This document shows positions 22,064-31,465 of a stretch of DNA of 64,000 nucleotides, one piece after another. The position numbers and the translations under genes are program-made. This stretch comes from Strongylocentrotus purpuratus (Eukaryota > Echinodermata > Echinoidea > Camarodonta > Strongylocentrotidae). The notes under the pieces were generated by a model. It saw nothing but the letters and a program-made list of their open reading frames with translations, did not search any database and was not told the origin of the DNA. Location: NCBI RefSeq assembly GCF_000002235.5, contig NW_022145599.1:24760879-24824878 (forward strand), in the 5' to 3' direction. Position 1 is the first letter of the stretch, and the number at the start of each line of letters is the position of its first letter.

Positions 22064-24161
22064 TCATGATTTGCTATTTTTCATTGCATCTTGGATGAAA
22101 CTAAAGGCATCTCTACTTGCTCCTGCTTTCTGCTTCTCATCATTATTGTCCACAACAAATCCAAACCCTGTGGTTGGCTTCTTGGCAAGATTGATCGGTG
22201 TCGAGGTCATCCCACTTGAGATCGACGATAGCTGAGGGTACATCTGGGAAATATGCTGCGCTGTCATGGCCGGCTGATGTAAGGTCATGCTAGGATGAGG
22301 ATGTTGTGACGAAGGCATATCAACCTGTGGCGTTGCTGTACTGAGCTGTGAGAGAACTTGGTGTGACGAAGCCTTAGGGTCAGAAGATGCTTCCTTGGGG
22401 GACACCGTGTTCCAGAGGTCAGGGAACCCTGCCTCTCTGGACATTATAGGATCCATCCTACTGTGCTGAGACGCCTCTGGATCAAGGGATTTCTGATGTA
22501 CTGGTGTTTCTGCAGAGTTTACATTACTTAAACTATAAGCAGCAGGTGAACTCATTACCTGTGTGAACTCTCCTTGTGTCTTATGATTTGTTGCTGAACT
22601 TGGCTTGGTGTCAGAAACGAGTAAGCTTGTTTCTGACGAGTCTGACTTTGGCATGAACTGGGTGTCTATTAGCAGATCAGCAACAGAATGTCCTTCTTCA
22701 GCTTCCTTGTGCCTATTGGCAGAACTGAAAAACATCCCTGGTGAGGTCTTCCCTCCAGGAGCTACTGGCGATCTGGTCGCTACGGTCATACCACTGAACA
22801 AAGATCCTCCAGATGATTTTGGTGCTCCGTCTGAGGAAGAAAAGGCATCTGTTGGCGGAACAGTTTTCACTGGAGTTGTGTTAGTTGAGGAAGCTAGTAT
22901 TTCAGCCTCAGCAGCTTCTAATAATGACTGGGACATGAGCTGGCTCTCTGGCATCAGTGGCTGATCTAGACTGGTGTCTGCTTCAAGCCTCTCCAAGACT
23001 CCAACTGACGTAAAATCTGGAGAAAGAAGAAAGAATTGAGACCAGACTAACAAAAAAAAAGAAAACCCTTTCAATTTTTAAAATTTACACTTCAATAGGT
23101 AACAAGCAAAAGGCTTCAGGATTATAAAGTGAATATTACTACACATGCATTGGTTCTGATATGACAAACAGACCCTATCCGGACTTTTACCCCCTGGACA
23201 TCCACCCCTAGGACGACTACCCCCCCCCGGACAACTTCCCCCAGGACAACTAATCTAGGGGGCAGTTGTCCGGGGGTAGTCCTAGAGGGTAGTTGTCCAG
23301 AGGGTAGTTGACTGGGGTGGTTATCCGACGGGTGGGTGTCCAGGGGGTAGGTGTCCTAGAACCTAAGCAGACATCTCTATGGATATTTGAACCATTTGCG
23401 TTTTTACCCTGTGCCTCACTTGTAAGGGGGCTCGGTGATTAAAGGATTAAATATTTTGCTTTATTCTTCTCTCATACATTTTGGGGGGAAATCTTATAGA
23501 TTAATGGGCAAGGATACAATGAACCTCTCATATATATATTCAGTAATTTTTTGATGTGAAGTTTCCTTAAAACATTATTTTTAAGATAAGGGATAGTTCG
23601 ACTCCCTGTCTATATATATATATATTATATATATATATAGACAGGGAGTCGAAATTTGTTAGTACTGGTAGTCCACTGGGAACTATAAAATAAGATTTTA
23701 AAAAAGAGAAGACCAACAAATAGTAAATATATTAATAATTTGAGTGATAAGTTTTGATAAAGTTATCACTAGGAAGTAATTAATTTGTCTAGTGGTCATC
23801 TCTATTATATATGGTCTAATTGTTCTTTTACAACATCCAAGCCCAGAGTTCAGTCACTAATTGTGTCTCTTAGAGGGTAGAGGGCAGTCCTCTAAATGAA
23901 AATTATGAGATCTGATTGATACAAATCTGCATTTTTTAAAAATTAATACACACACCTACACCCACCCACACACCATGAATATTCATAGACATACGTGTGA
24001 ATATGCATTGATATGAATATTCATACCTTGAGAGACTTTGTCCTGATAGCTTTATCTTGACTACCCGGCATTGATGTAAGGTGACAGCTGAGAAGACTAA
24101 GAGCCACGTCGGACGAGATTAAATCCTCTTTCAGAATGCCTTCAATGCCAAACAAATAAAG
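22064..24161 (-). CDS. TEPSIN: Tepsin-like AP-4 accessory protein, two 3' exons seen
   Basis: Tepsin is an epsin-related adaptor of AP-4 coated vesicles at the trans-Golgi network. The exon at 24027-24161 (45 codons, acceptor TTACCAG, donor AAG/GTATG) contains DVALSLLSCHL, which resembles the helical VHS-like domain of tepsin. The last exon, 22064-23016 (acceptor CTCCAG), is a Ser/Thr/Pro-rich disordered tail of about 317 residues. It holds SLFSGMTV, which fits the beta4-ear consensus [GS]LFxG[ML]x[LV], and near its end DAFSFIQD, which fits the epsilon-ear S[AV]F[SA]F-type motif. Finding both motifs in the tepsin order is the main argument. The two exons do not join in phase (phase 0 donor, phase 1 needed), so an exon of about 35-45 codons between them is missing or unrecognised. 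The ENTH-domain exons should lie further right but were not found. Start unknown; 5' incomplete. Confidence 0.8.
23167..23366. repeat. Palindromic GGACAACTACCCC minisatellite (foldback) in tepsin intron
   Basis: The left half has C-rich units (GGACAACT-CCCC). The right half has the G-rich complement and ends GGTGTCCTAGAACC, the complement of the left end of the related arrays at 38570 and 60769. Those have only one half. Confidence 0.75.
23606..23653. repeat. Perfect hairpin around a (TA)n core
   Basis: CGACTCCCTGTC, a TA repeat, then GACAGGGAGTCG. It is a possible minimal MITE or an extrudable cruciform in the tepsin intron. Confidence 0.8.
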
Positions 24162-25430
24162 CTGGTAAATATAATAATACAACAGTAAAACGATTAGAAG
24201 TTCAAAGCACAATTTTCAGCCCCAAATGAAAGAATATAAAGTTCCTTGTCCCTTTTTCTTTACCATACTTTTTACTTTTACGAATATATAAACATGATTG
24301 AGAGAATAGAGGTTAGATGACAGACTGTAATACATTAATGAAACTGTATATCCAAATACCATATTGTTGTTTGGGTCTGGTTTTATTGTCAATTAACATG
24401 TACTGTAAACTGGAAATATAAAATGGTAAGGAACCCCACCTTGTTTATCAGAAAAATCCCAATAAGAATGATTTGAGTATAATGGACAATTATGGTGTAG
24501 CTCCGATTTATCATAAAAGTAAGGTTATTGATTAAGGATAAACAATAGGAAATAAAAAAAAAGTGATAGAATCATCTTTGATTTGTTCTAGTTTTCTTAC
24601 TGCTGAACTTTCTTAGATTCCTAAAACTGAACAACTCTACATGTTAGGCATAGAAATTATTAAGACGTCATTTTGTTTCGTGATGATTCCAATAATACAT
24701 AAACAACATTTAAGTGAGAAAGAAAGAAAATAAATTTGCAATACAATGGAAAACATCACAAAATTGTTCGAATAATTGTTCTATTATACGCGAGAATGCT
24801 CTTAGAAATAAGCAACAAACAAAGAAACAGATTAATTGTGCGATACTTACTAACTGCGTGTTGTGGAATGATGTTAGATATGATGTCAGTAGTTCTTCTC
24901 ACAATTTAATAATGAACTCCTAGAAAACAAAAACATAAAATTAAATCAATGAGATGTTTCACAATAGTTTTATAACCACTGTTTATATCTTATAAGTTTT
25001 TAACTAAGTACGGCCTCCGTACAATAACGTGGCAACCGCACGGAGACCGTACGTTGTAAGCACGTTGTAAGCACGTGCAACGCGCTTACCACGTGCGCAA
25101 CGTACAATGCACGCAACCGCTCATGGCCAGGTGTGGCATGCGGGCCACGTACTTACACTGTGCGTGTGACGTGCGTTGTCGGTACTCCCTCCCTGCCTTT
25201 CCCTACGTTTTCAGAAAAACGTGGCGGCCGTGGCCTCCCCAAAAACCGTACGAACTAAAAACACGCACGGTGGGTTGTGACCAACGCTTTAATTACAAAG
25301 TTGTTTTTTTCTTTTCATAGAGACGCAAAAACAAACAATATTTTCTAAATTTTAAGTATCGATACACATAAATAGGATATTTATTTGTTTTACCGTAATA
25401 TGGAAGAAGATAAAAAAAAAAATATTTTGT
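24162..25430. other. Upstream region of tepsin exon; CpG-rich patch 25010-25275
   Basis: Mostly AT-rich without a recognised exon. At 25010-25275 the sequence becomes CpG- and ACGT-rich with repeated short motifs (CGTACGTTG, GCACGTTGTAA, GCACGTGCAACG). This could be a repeat or a CpG island. The 81-codon frame through it lacks protein-like composition. Confidence 0.4.
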
Positions 25431-25639
25431 TGAGAAGCAGAAGTATTGGGCGTCAACCAACTGTATTCTTGGCTAGATTCATGGTGGATTCATGTATTTC
25501 ATGTGCTTTTGGCATTATTTTCATTTGCAAACAATGACAGTCAAGATCAAATGTCCACACCTTTTTACACGTTATTAAAGCTCTCACTCGGACACAAACT
25601 ACATAATGAACAAAGATTTGCTCAATTTGAAAAGATATA

Positions 25640-28167
25640 TACGGAAGCGTTAAAGTGCCATTCTACTTGACGACATGACGAGATATTTCATCTTGTCAAG
25701 TCGACTTAATATCCATATCATGTCGACATGTAAAGATATTTAACCTACCATGTCGACTTATCAACTTTTATTAGTCGACATGGCGAAATAAATTATCTTG
25801 CCAAGTCGACTTCACAAAAACTTCATGTCGTCATGGCGACATAAGGTATCTTACCAAGTCGACTTCTAAAAAAATACATGTCGTCATGGCGACATATATT
25901 ATCTAACCAAGTCGACTACCCAAAAAGTAATGTCGACATGGCGAAATAAATTATCTTGCCAAGTCGACTTCACAAAGAGTTAATGTCGTCATGGCGACAT
26001 GTATTATCTTGCCAAGTCGACTTCACAAAAAAGTTCATCTCGTAATAGCGACATAAATTATCTCACCAAGTCGACTTCCCAAAAAGTATATGTCGTCATG
26101 GCGAGATATGAAGTGTGACGACTATTTCATGCAGCGCGCGTATATGGCAGGCCCTTTGTGTAAAAACCAGATAAACTCTGTTTTTCTCAGATAAACTCAG
26201 TTTATCAGAAAAACTGTGTTTATCAATGATAAACTGATTTGATAAACTGAGTTTATCAACTGATAAACTGAGTTTCTCTGATAATAATAATAATATAGAG
26301 TATTTGTAATGCGCCAACTCCACATGAATAATGTGTTCGAGGCGCATGGAGAAGAAAAGATATACGTACACAAAAATACACACAAAAATGAACAACGACA
26401 ATGTGAAAATAAAACTAAATCTACTGAAAAGCCGCTTTGAACAAATGAGTTTTAAGGGCATGTTTTAAGCAATCTACACTTGAAATATAACGAATATGTT
26501 GTGGCAATTGATTCCATATGTGAGGTCCAGCGTGTGCAAATGACCGATCCCCCATGATTTCTTAGTTTTCGGAACAACAAGCAATTGAGAATCGGAAGAT
26601 CTTAAGCGTCTGGGAGGATTATAAGGCATTAACAAATTAATATTGTACTCTGGGGCAGATCCATGTATACAGTGAAAAACAAGCAATAATAATTTAAATA
26701 CAATACGGGATTCAACAGGTAACCAATGTAGTGAAGACAAAACAGGAGTAATGTGAGAAGTACGTCTGGTAAGGGTAACAATACGGGCTGCTGCATTTTG
26801 TAATTTTTGTAACCGTGAGAGTTGAGATTGTGGCAGCTGAAACAAAAGTGCATTACCAAAGTCCAGTCGAGACGATATGAGGGCATGAACTATTTTTTCT
26901 GTGGCCGAGCGGGTTAAATACTTGCGAATAATGCCTAAATTACGTAGTTGATACCTGACAGATTTACAAACAGCCGGGATCTGAACTGACATGGACATTG
27001 TAGAATCAAATAAAACTCCAAGATTTCTACATGATATAGATGGAGTGATAACATCACCATCAACCTTAATAGAGGAAAGGCTGACCCTGTCTAATAGAGT
27101 TTTAGAACCGATAAACAACAGCTCTGATTTCTCTTGATTTAATTTCAAGGAATTAGAGCTCATCCATTTCTTGATATCATGAACACAAGCTTCAAGTTTT
27201 GTGATGGTATCAATGACATTGGTTTGGTTAGGTAGGAATGATGTATACAGTTGGATATCGTCTGCATAACAATGGTAATTAAAAGAGTGACATTGTAAAA
27301 TCTGTTTTAGACCACTTAAGTAAATTGAGAAAAGTGTTGGGCCTCCAACAGATCCTTGCGGAACACCACTTACCAACGCAGCAGGATCAGACTTTGAATC
27401 ATTAACACAAACAATTTGAGACCTTTCAAATAAGTATGACTTAAACCATTCAAGAGCTTTTCCATCTACACCAAGTGATTTCAAAGTATTTAACATAATT
27501 ATATGATTGACAGTATCAAATGCGGAAGATAGATCAAGTAGTAACAGAACAGTTATTCTCCCATAAACTCTGTTTATCTGTTGATAAACTGTGTTTATCA
27601 TTGATACACACAGTTTTTCTGATAAACTGAGTTTATCTGGTTTTTACACAAAGGGCTTGCCATATACGCGCGCTGCATGAAATAGTCGTCACACTACATA
27701 TCTCGCCATGACGACATATACTTTTTGGGAAGTCGACTTGGTGAGATAATTTATGTCGCTATTACGAGATAAACTTTTTTGTGAAGTCGACTTGGCAAGA
27801 TAATACATGTCGCCATGTCGACATTAACTTTTTGTGAAGTCGACTTGGCAAGATAATTTATTTCGCCATGTCGACATTACTTTTTGGGTAGTCGACTTGG
27901 TTAGATAATATATGTCGCTATGACGACATGTATTTTTTTAGAAGTCGACTTGGTAAGATAACTTATGTCGCCATGACGACATGAAGTTTTTGTGAAGTCG
28001 ACTTGGCAAGATAATTTATTTCGCCATGTCGACTAATAAAAGTTGATAAGTCGACATGGTAGGTTAAATATCTTTACATGTCGACATGATATGGATATTA
28101 AGTCGACTTGACAAGATGAAATATCTCGTCATGTCGTCAAGTAGAATGGCACTTTAACGCTTCCGTA
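25640..28167. mobile_element. 2.5-kb foldback element with tandem-repeat arms and a LINE in its centre
   Basis: Long inverted arms (about 25640-26285 and about 27560-28167). The termini are TACGGAAGCGTTAAAGTGCC and its complement, flanked by GATATA on both sides (or AGATATA[T/C], 7 of 8). The outer arm has about seven direct repeats of about 53 bp, each with an AAGTCGACTT core and a GTCGTCATGGCGACAT palindrome. The inner arm has a non-repeated segment (GCGCGCGTATATGGC) and then repeats of the palindromic GATAAACTGAGTTTATC. Sea urchin TU elements are known for this layout (tandem-repeat outer domain, unique inner domain, 8-bp target duplication); kinship is inference. It is inserted in the 5' block of the first Ig unit: 25446-25500 matches 36600-36650 and 58765-58810, and 28170 onward matches 36785 onward. 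Confidence 0.85.
26421..27580 (-). pseudogene. CR1/L2-like LINE reverse transcriptase fragment inside the foldback
   Basis: The frame includes RT motif A (LDLSSAFDTVNH), motif B (SGVPQGSVGGPTLF), catalytic YADDIQLY and LNQEKSELLF. The C-terminus RRLRSSDSQLLVVPKTKKSW is typical of CR1/L2/Rex-type polymerases. A one-base slip near 26545 moves the frame; the remaining tail (FAHAGPHIWNQLPQHIRY to a TAG at 26421) is still recognisable. The N-terminal endonuclease and the RT fingers are missing. The 3' end is followed by (TTA)n at about 26282-26297, the usual tail of this group. The insertion is therefore 5'-truncated and probably inactive. Codons past 27580 belong to the foldback arm. Confidence 0.85.
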
Positions 28168-28759
28168 GATATACTTCTTTTACTGAATGCTATAAATGAA
28201 TTCATATTAGAAATGTTTGGTAATAAATTTGAACCTAAAATGCACATTTGCAATTTCATATCTATATGCTTTGGACCTTTTTTTTTAGGGTGGGTGGGTG
28301 GGTGGCTGTGAGTAATTCTGTATGAGGGTGAGGTGTGCAGGTATGTGATCATGTTTCATACATCATCATGATATCCTGCAGACTTGATGGAGTGGACTTT
28401 GGACCTAACATTCAAGCGCACAGAGAATGTGAGATGTACACAATATGGGCTGTTCACACACAAAGCATAATCACACTTAAAAAGTAATTTGTGTATAAAA
28501 TCAACTTAACAAAAACTTACCTGGCATTCTACGGGCTAACTCAGTATGAAAAACAAAGAATATCATATCAACACAGGAATAAGGCTGTGTTAGTGAAATG
28601 GAATGTGATAGTTCTCAGACTCAGAACACAACAGAATTATGAGTGAAATTAATCATAAAGGAAAACAGAAATCAAGCACAATTATAAATTACCTGACAAA
28701 AAGAGTATAAGCATAAATATTCACTGGTTCTACCGACCATAAAAGGCATTCATTTGCCC

Positions 28760-28791
<32 letters not shown>

Positions 28792-28838
28792 AAAATTTTA
28801 TATCTCTCTCTTTATCTCTTTTCTCTCTCTCTCTCTCT

Positions 28839-28881
<43 letters not shown>

Positions 28882-29040
28882 AATTTACTGTGAAAAGAAA
28901 TGAGAGAATAATGGTTGCAGAGCCTTAATTAAGCTTCCTATTGCTGTCCTTTGATGTTAATTATCTAATCTTGATTCTATCATTTTGTATTTCCACAAGA
29001 GTGGTTGTAAAACATTACTTATTCCACATGTGTACAGGTA

Positions 29041-29245
29041 AATAATTAATAATAATAATAATTACAGTGCTTATATAGCGCCTAACACTTACTTTGTCAG
29101 AAGTCTCTAAGCGCTCTACAATAATGCAGCATAATTACCCTGGCTTTAGCAGTGCAGCTGTTACGCGCGCTGCGTTTCAAGGAATAAATTCCTACCAGGT
29201 ACCAATTTACTTCACCTGGGTGGAGTGTGGCAAATCAGGAATCAA
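29041..29245 (-). mobile_element. SINE/LINE 3'-end insertion with (TTA)n tail
   Basis: Absent from the matching place in the other Ig units (37940, 60080). It begins with (AAT)n, followed by GCTTATATAGCGCCTAACAC and AAGCGCTCTACAATAATGC, a common 3'-end module of CR1-related LINEs and SINEs. It also has CACCTGGGTGGAGTGTGG. Confidence 0.65.
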
Positions 29246-29340
29246 ATACATTTCCAGTGCTTTATTCATTTCATTTCATTTTCTTTACTTGATTCCATAT
29301 TCCTACAAAGTGTGAATTGACCTGATGTGTCATGTACCTC

Positions 29341-29825
29341 CCAGGGTACTGAATTTTGGAACCAGTCCAGCTTTCGTTGATTGGATGCTACTTATATTCT
29401 CCATTGTCAAGAGTAATGTTGACATATCCCTCCCAGGGTACTGAATTTTGGAACCAGTCCAGCTTCCGTTGATTGGATGCTACTTATATTCTCCATTGTC
29501 AAGAGTAATGTTGACATATCCCTCCCCTAGCTGGTACTGAACGTTTGAACCAGTCCAGCTTTCGTTGATTGGATGCTACTTATATTCTCCATTGTCAAGA
29601 GTAATGTTGACATATCCCTCCCCTAGCTGGTACTGAACGTTTGAACCAGTCCAGCTTTCGTTGATTGGATGCTACTTATATTCTCCATTGTCAAGAGTAA
29701 TGTTGATATATCCCTCCCCTAGCTGGTACTGAACGTTTGAACCAGTCCAGCTTTCGTTGATTGGATGCTACTTATATTCTCCATTGTCAAGAGTAATGTT
29801 GACATATACCTCCTCGCGGGTACTG
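29341..29825 (+). repeat. Tandem array of a 92-96 bp unit, five full copies
   Basis: The unit contains GGTACTGAA, AACCAGTCCAGCTTTCGTTG, ATTGGATGCTACTTATATTC and CATTGTCAAGAG. Spacings of GGTACTG are about 92, 96, 96, 96 and 94 bp. The other units have a single copy of this sequence (about 38085-38150, 50325-50395, 60225-60300), so the array is a local expansion. Confidence 0.9.
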
Positions 29826-30237
29826 TTTATTCTTCATTGTCAAGAGGAAATTTGGATTGCGCAGTATCAGCTTTGTGGGTTGTTTTCATTGCAGCTGCAC
29901 TTCCTTGTTTTACAGGCTGCGTTTTTTAAGCAATCTGCAAGCATAAGATTTAGGTAAGTGTATAATTTGTTTATAGATATTCTCTAGAAAGTAATGATGT
30001 ACGTAATGTAATTTGATTGAAAGTGGCAATCGCAACATGAGTGATTGCTTTATTTAAGTATATTTTGAGCAATCTGAAAATCTGATATTATATAACTAAT
30101 ACTACCTACTCACACAGAAGTATGTATCAAACTAAAGTCAGAGTATATCTGCTCTGAACTTAAAGCATCTACATGTACCAGCTCCCGTACATCCATTTTT
30201 TCTCTGGGCTTTACTATTTTTGTTTAATCTCAAAAAC

Positions 30238-30415
30238 ATATATGGAGGTGTCATGGTATGTTGGTTAACTCCCTTGAATCTGAATCCAAGGGTTAATGGT
30301 TTGAATCCCAGTCTGGCACTATAACCCCATTTGGCAAGATATTTGACACTCTCCACCCAGTGACCCAGATGTAAATGGGTATCTGCATGGCTTAAAGGTA
30401 ATTGCACAGCTCCAG
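30238..30415 (+). mobile_element. tRNA-derived SINE, degenerate
   Basis: GGAGGTGTCATGGTATGTTGG (A-box region) and GGTTTGAATCCC (B box) are about 40 bp apart. The body has CACTCTCCACCCAGTGACCC, AATGGGTATCTGCATGG and GCACAGCTCC. Too degenerate for a functional tRNA. Confidence 0.65.
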
Positions 30416-30609
30416 GAAGAACAGCACTGATGCTAATGAGATTGGGTTTTGAACTTTTGATAGGGCTTTAGGTTTTATATCTTGGGTTGGTTAGGCTAAT
30501 AGGTAAAGTGTTGGGTTCAAAGTGGAAGTTAGTATTAAAATTAGCAAGAGCTAGTGACCATCATGGAGCAGCTATCACCACAATTTATGTCGAAATGAAA
30601 TGAGGGGCC

Positions 30610-30836
30610 CGTATTTGTAGTGGTGGTTATTTTACCTGACTGCTAAGAAAGCATACATGCTTGTTAGTAATTGCAACCAGACAGCTGACGGCTTTAGGTC
30701 CTCTCCGAGGGACCTGGTAATGAGGATTAATGCCTAACCAAAGGGCACTATAGGGCATCGACTTGGTTTCGAACCCGGGTCACCAGATTCAAGACCACTG
30801 CTCTACCGACTGAGCTATCGTACCTCCATATGTTGT
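30610..30836 (-). mobile_element. tRNA-derived SINE with clear A and B boxes
   Basis: On the minus strand: TAGCTCAGTCGGTAGAGCAG (A box) and GGGTTCGAAACC (B box). The 5' end is GGAGGTACGA. After the tRNA-like head (about 75 bp) comes a body with GGCATTAATCCTCATTACC and GTCCCTCGGAGAGGACC. There is no proper acceptor-stem closure, so it is a SINE and not a tRNA gene. Confidence 0.75.
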
Positions 30837-31465
30837 ATGTCATACAATCCACCTACTCTTTTTTTCTTCTAGCACCTCCAGGCAGTGGATTTGACATTTC
30901 GTGCATCTAAAACTACACCAATGGCCATTTCTACACCACATCTGACTCCTACATGGAGATATACAGTCTGCAGGATATTGCTGTTTGATCAAAGTGAAAT
31001 GGAGCTCGGTAATTAAGAAGGGAATAAGTCAGTCCTGGTTGACGGATCAACTCTTGCTGTATGTCTAATCGTCCAATCTGATGATTTTTACACACTGACA
31101 ATCTTCATTTGACGAATCCATCAGGAACAAAAGCTGGAACACAATACAGTAGATTACGGCTTCAAGCCTACAATGACTGCATGATTCATGCCTGTGTATA
31201 TGTGACAGAACAAGCCGATGTATGTGTTAGCCGAAAATTAGATTGCACTTTTACACATTTTGAACAACTGGCTGGCTTTTAGCCAAGTCGTTTTCATCTG
31301 AAATTTTTTGAACGACTTGGATGTCAAAGGTGGAGCAGTATCATTTGTGAATGAGATAGAATACTAGCTGACGATCACTTTCTCCTAGTTACAGTTCAAA
31401 GTAACAATCTTTTACTCCACATTTTGGGAAGAATCTCTACGGCCGGTATTCTACCATAAATCACA

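Larger units (their letters stand above)
28168..31465 (+). other. 5' block of Ig unit 1 with microsatellites and SINEs
   Basis: Diverged copy of the blocks preceding the other Ig genes (36785-40003, 49340-55871, 58965-62205). Shared landmarks in order: GAGGGTGAGGTG, a CT/TA microsatellite (28762-28880 here), the TCGTTGATTGGATGCTA unit, TTGGGTTGGTT, and the last 480 bp before the ATG. The last part has a conserved splice acceptor (ag at 31393-31394). Insertions specific to this copy are listed separately. Confidence 0.7.

Noticed and set aside
22605..22964. 119-codon plus-strand frame
   Set aside because: It is antisense to the tepsin last exon, which has the recognisable motifs.
25075..25320. 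81-codon frame in the CpG-rich patch as a gene
   Set aside because: It is built of short repeated ACGT motifs and has no splice or domain support.
25690..26080. CRISPR-like array of direct repeats
   Set aside because: The repeats are 53-bp units forming the arm of a eukaryotic foldback element, mirrored at 27700-28140, with no unique spacers.
30755..30836. tRNA gene on the minus strand
   Set aside because: A and B boxes are present, but the acceptor stem does not close and a SINE body follows directly.
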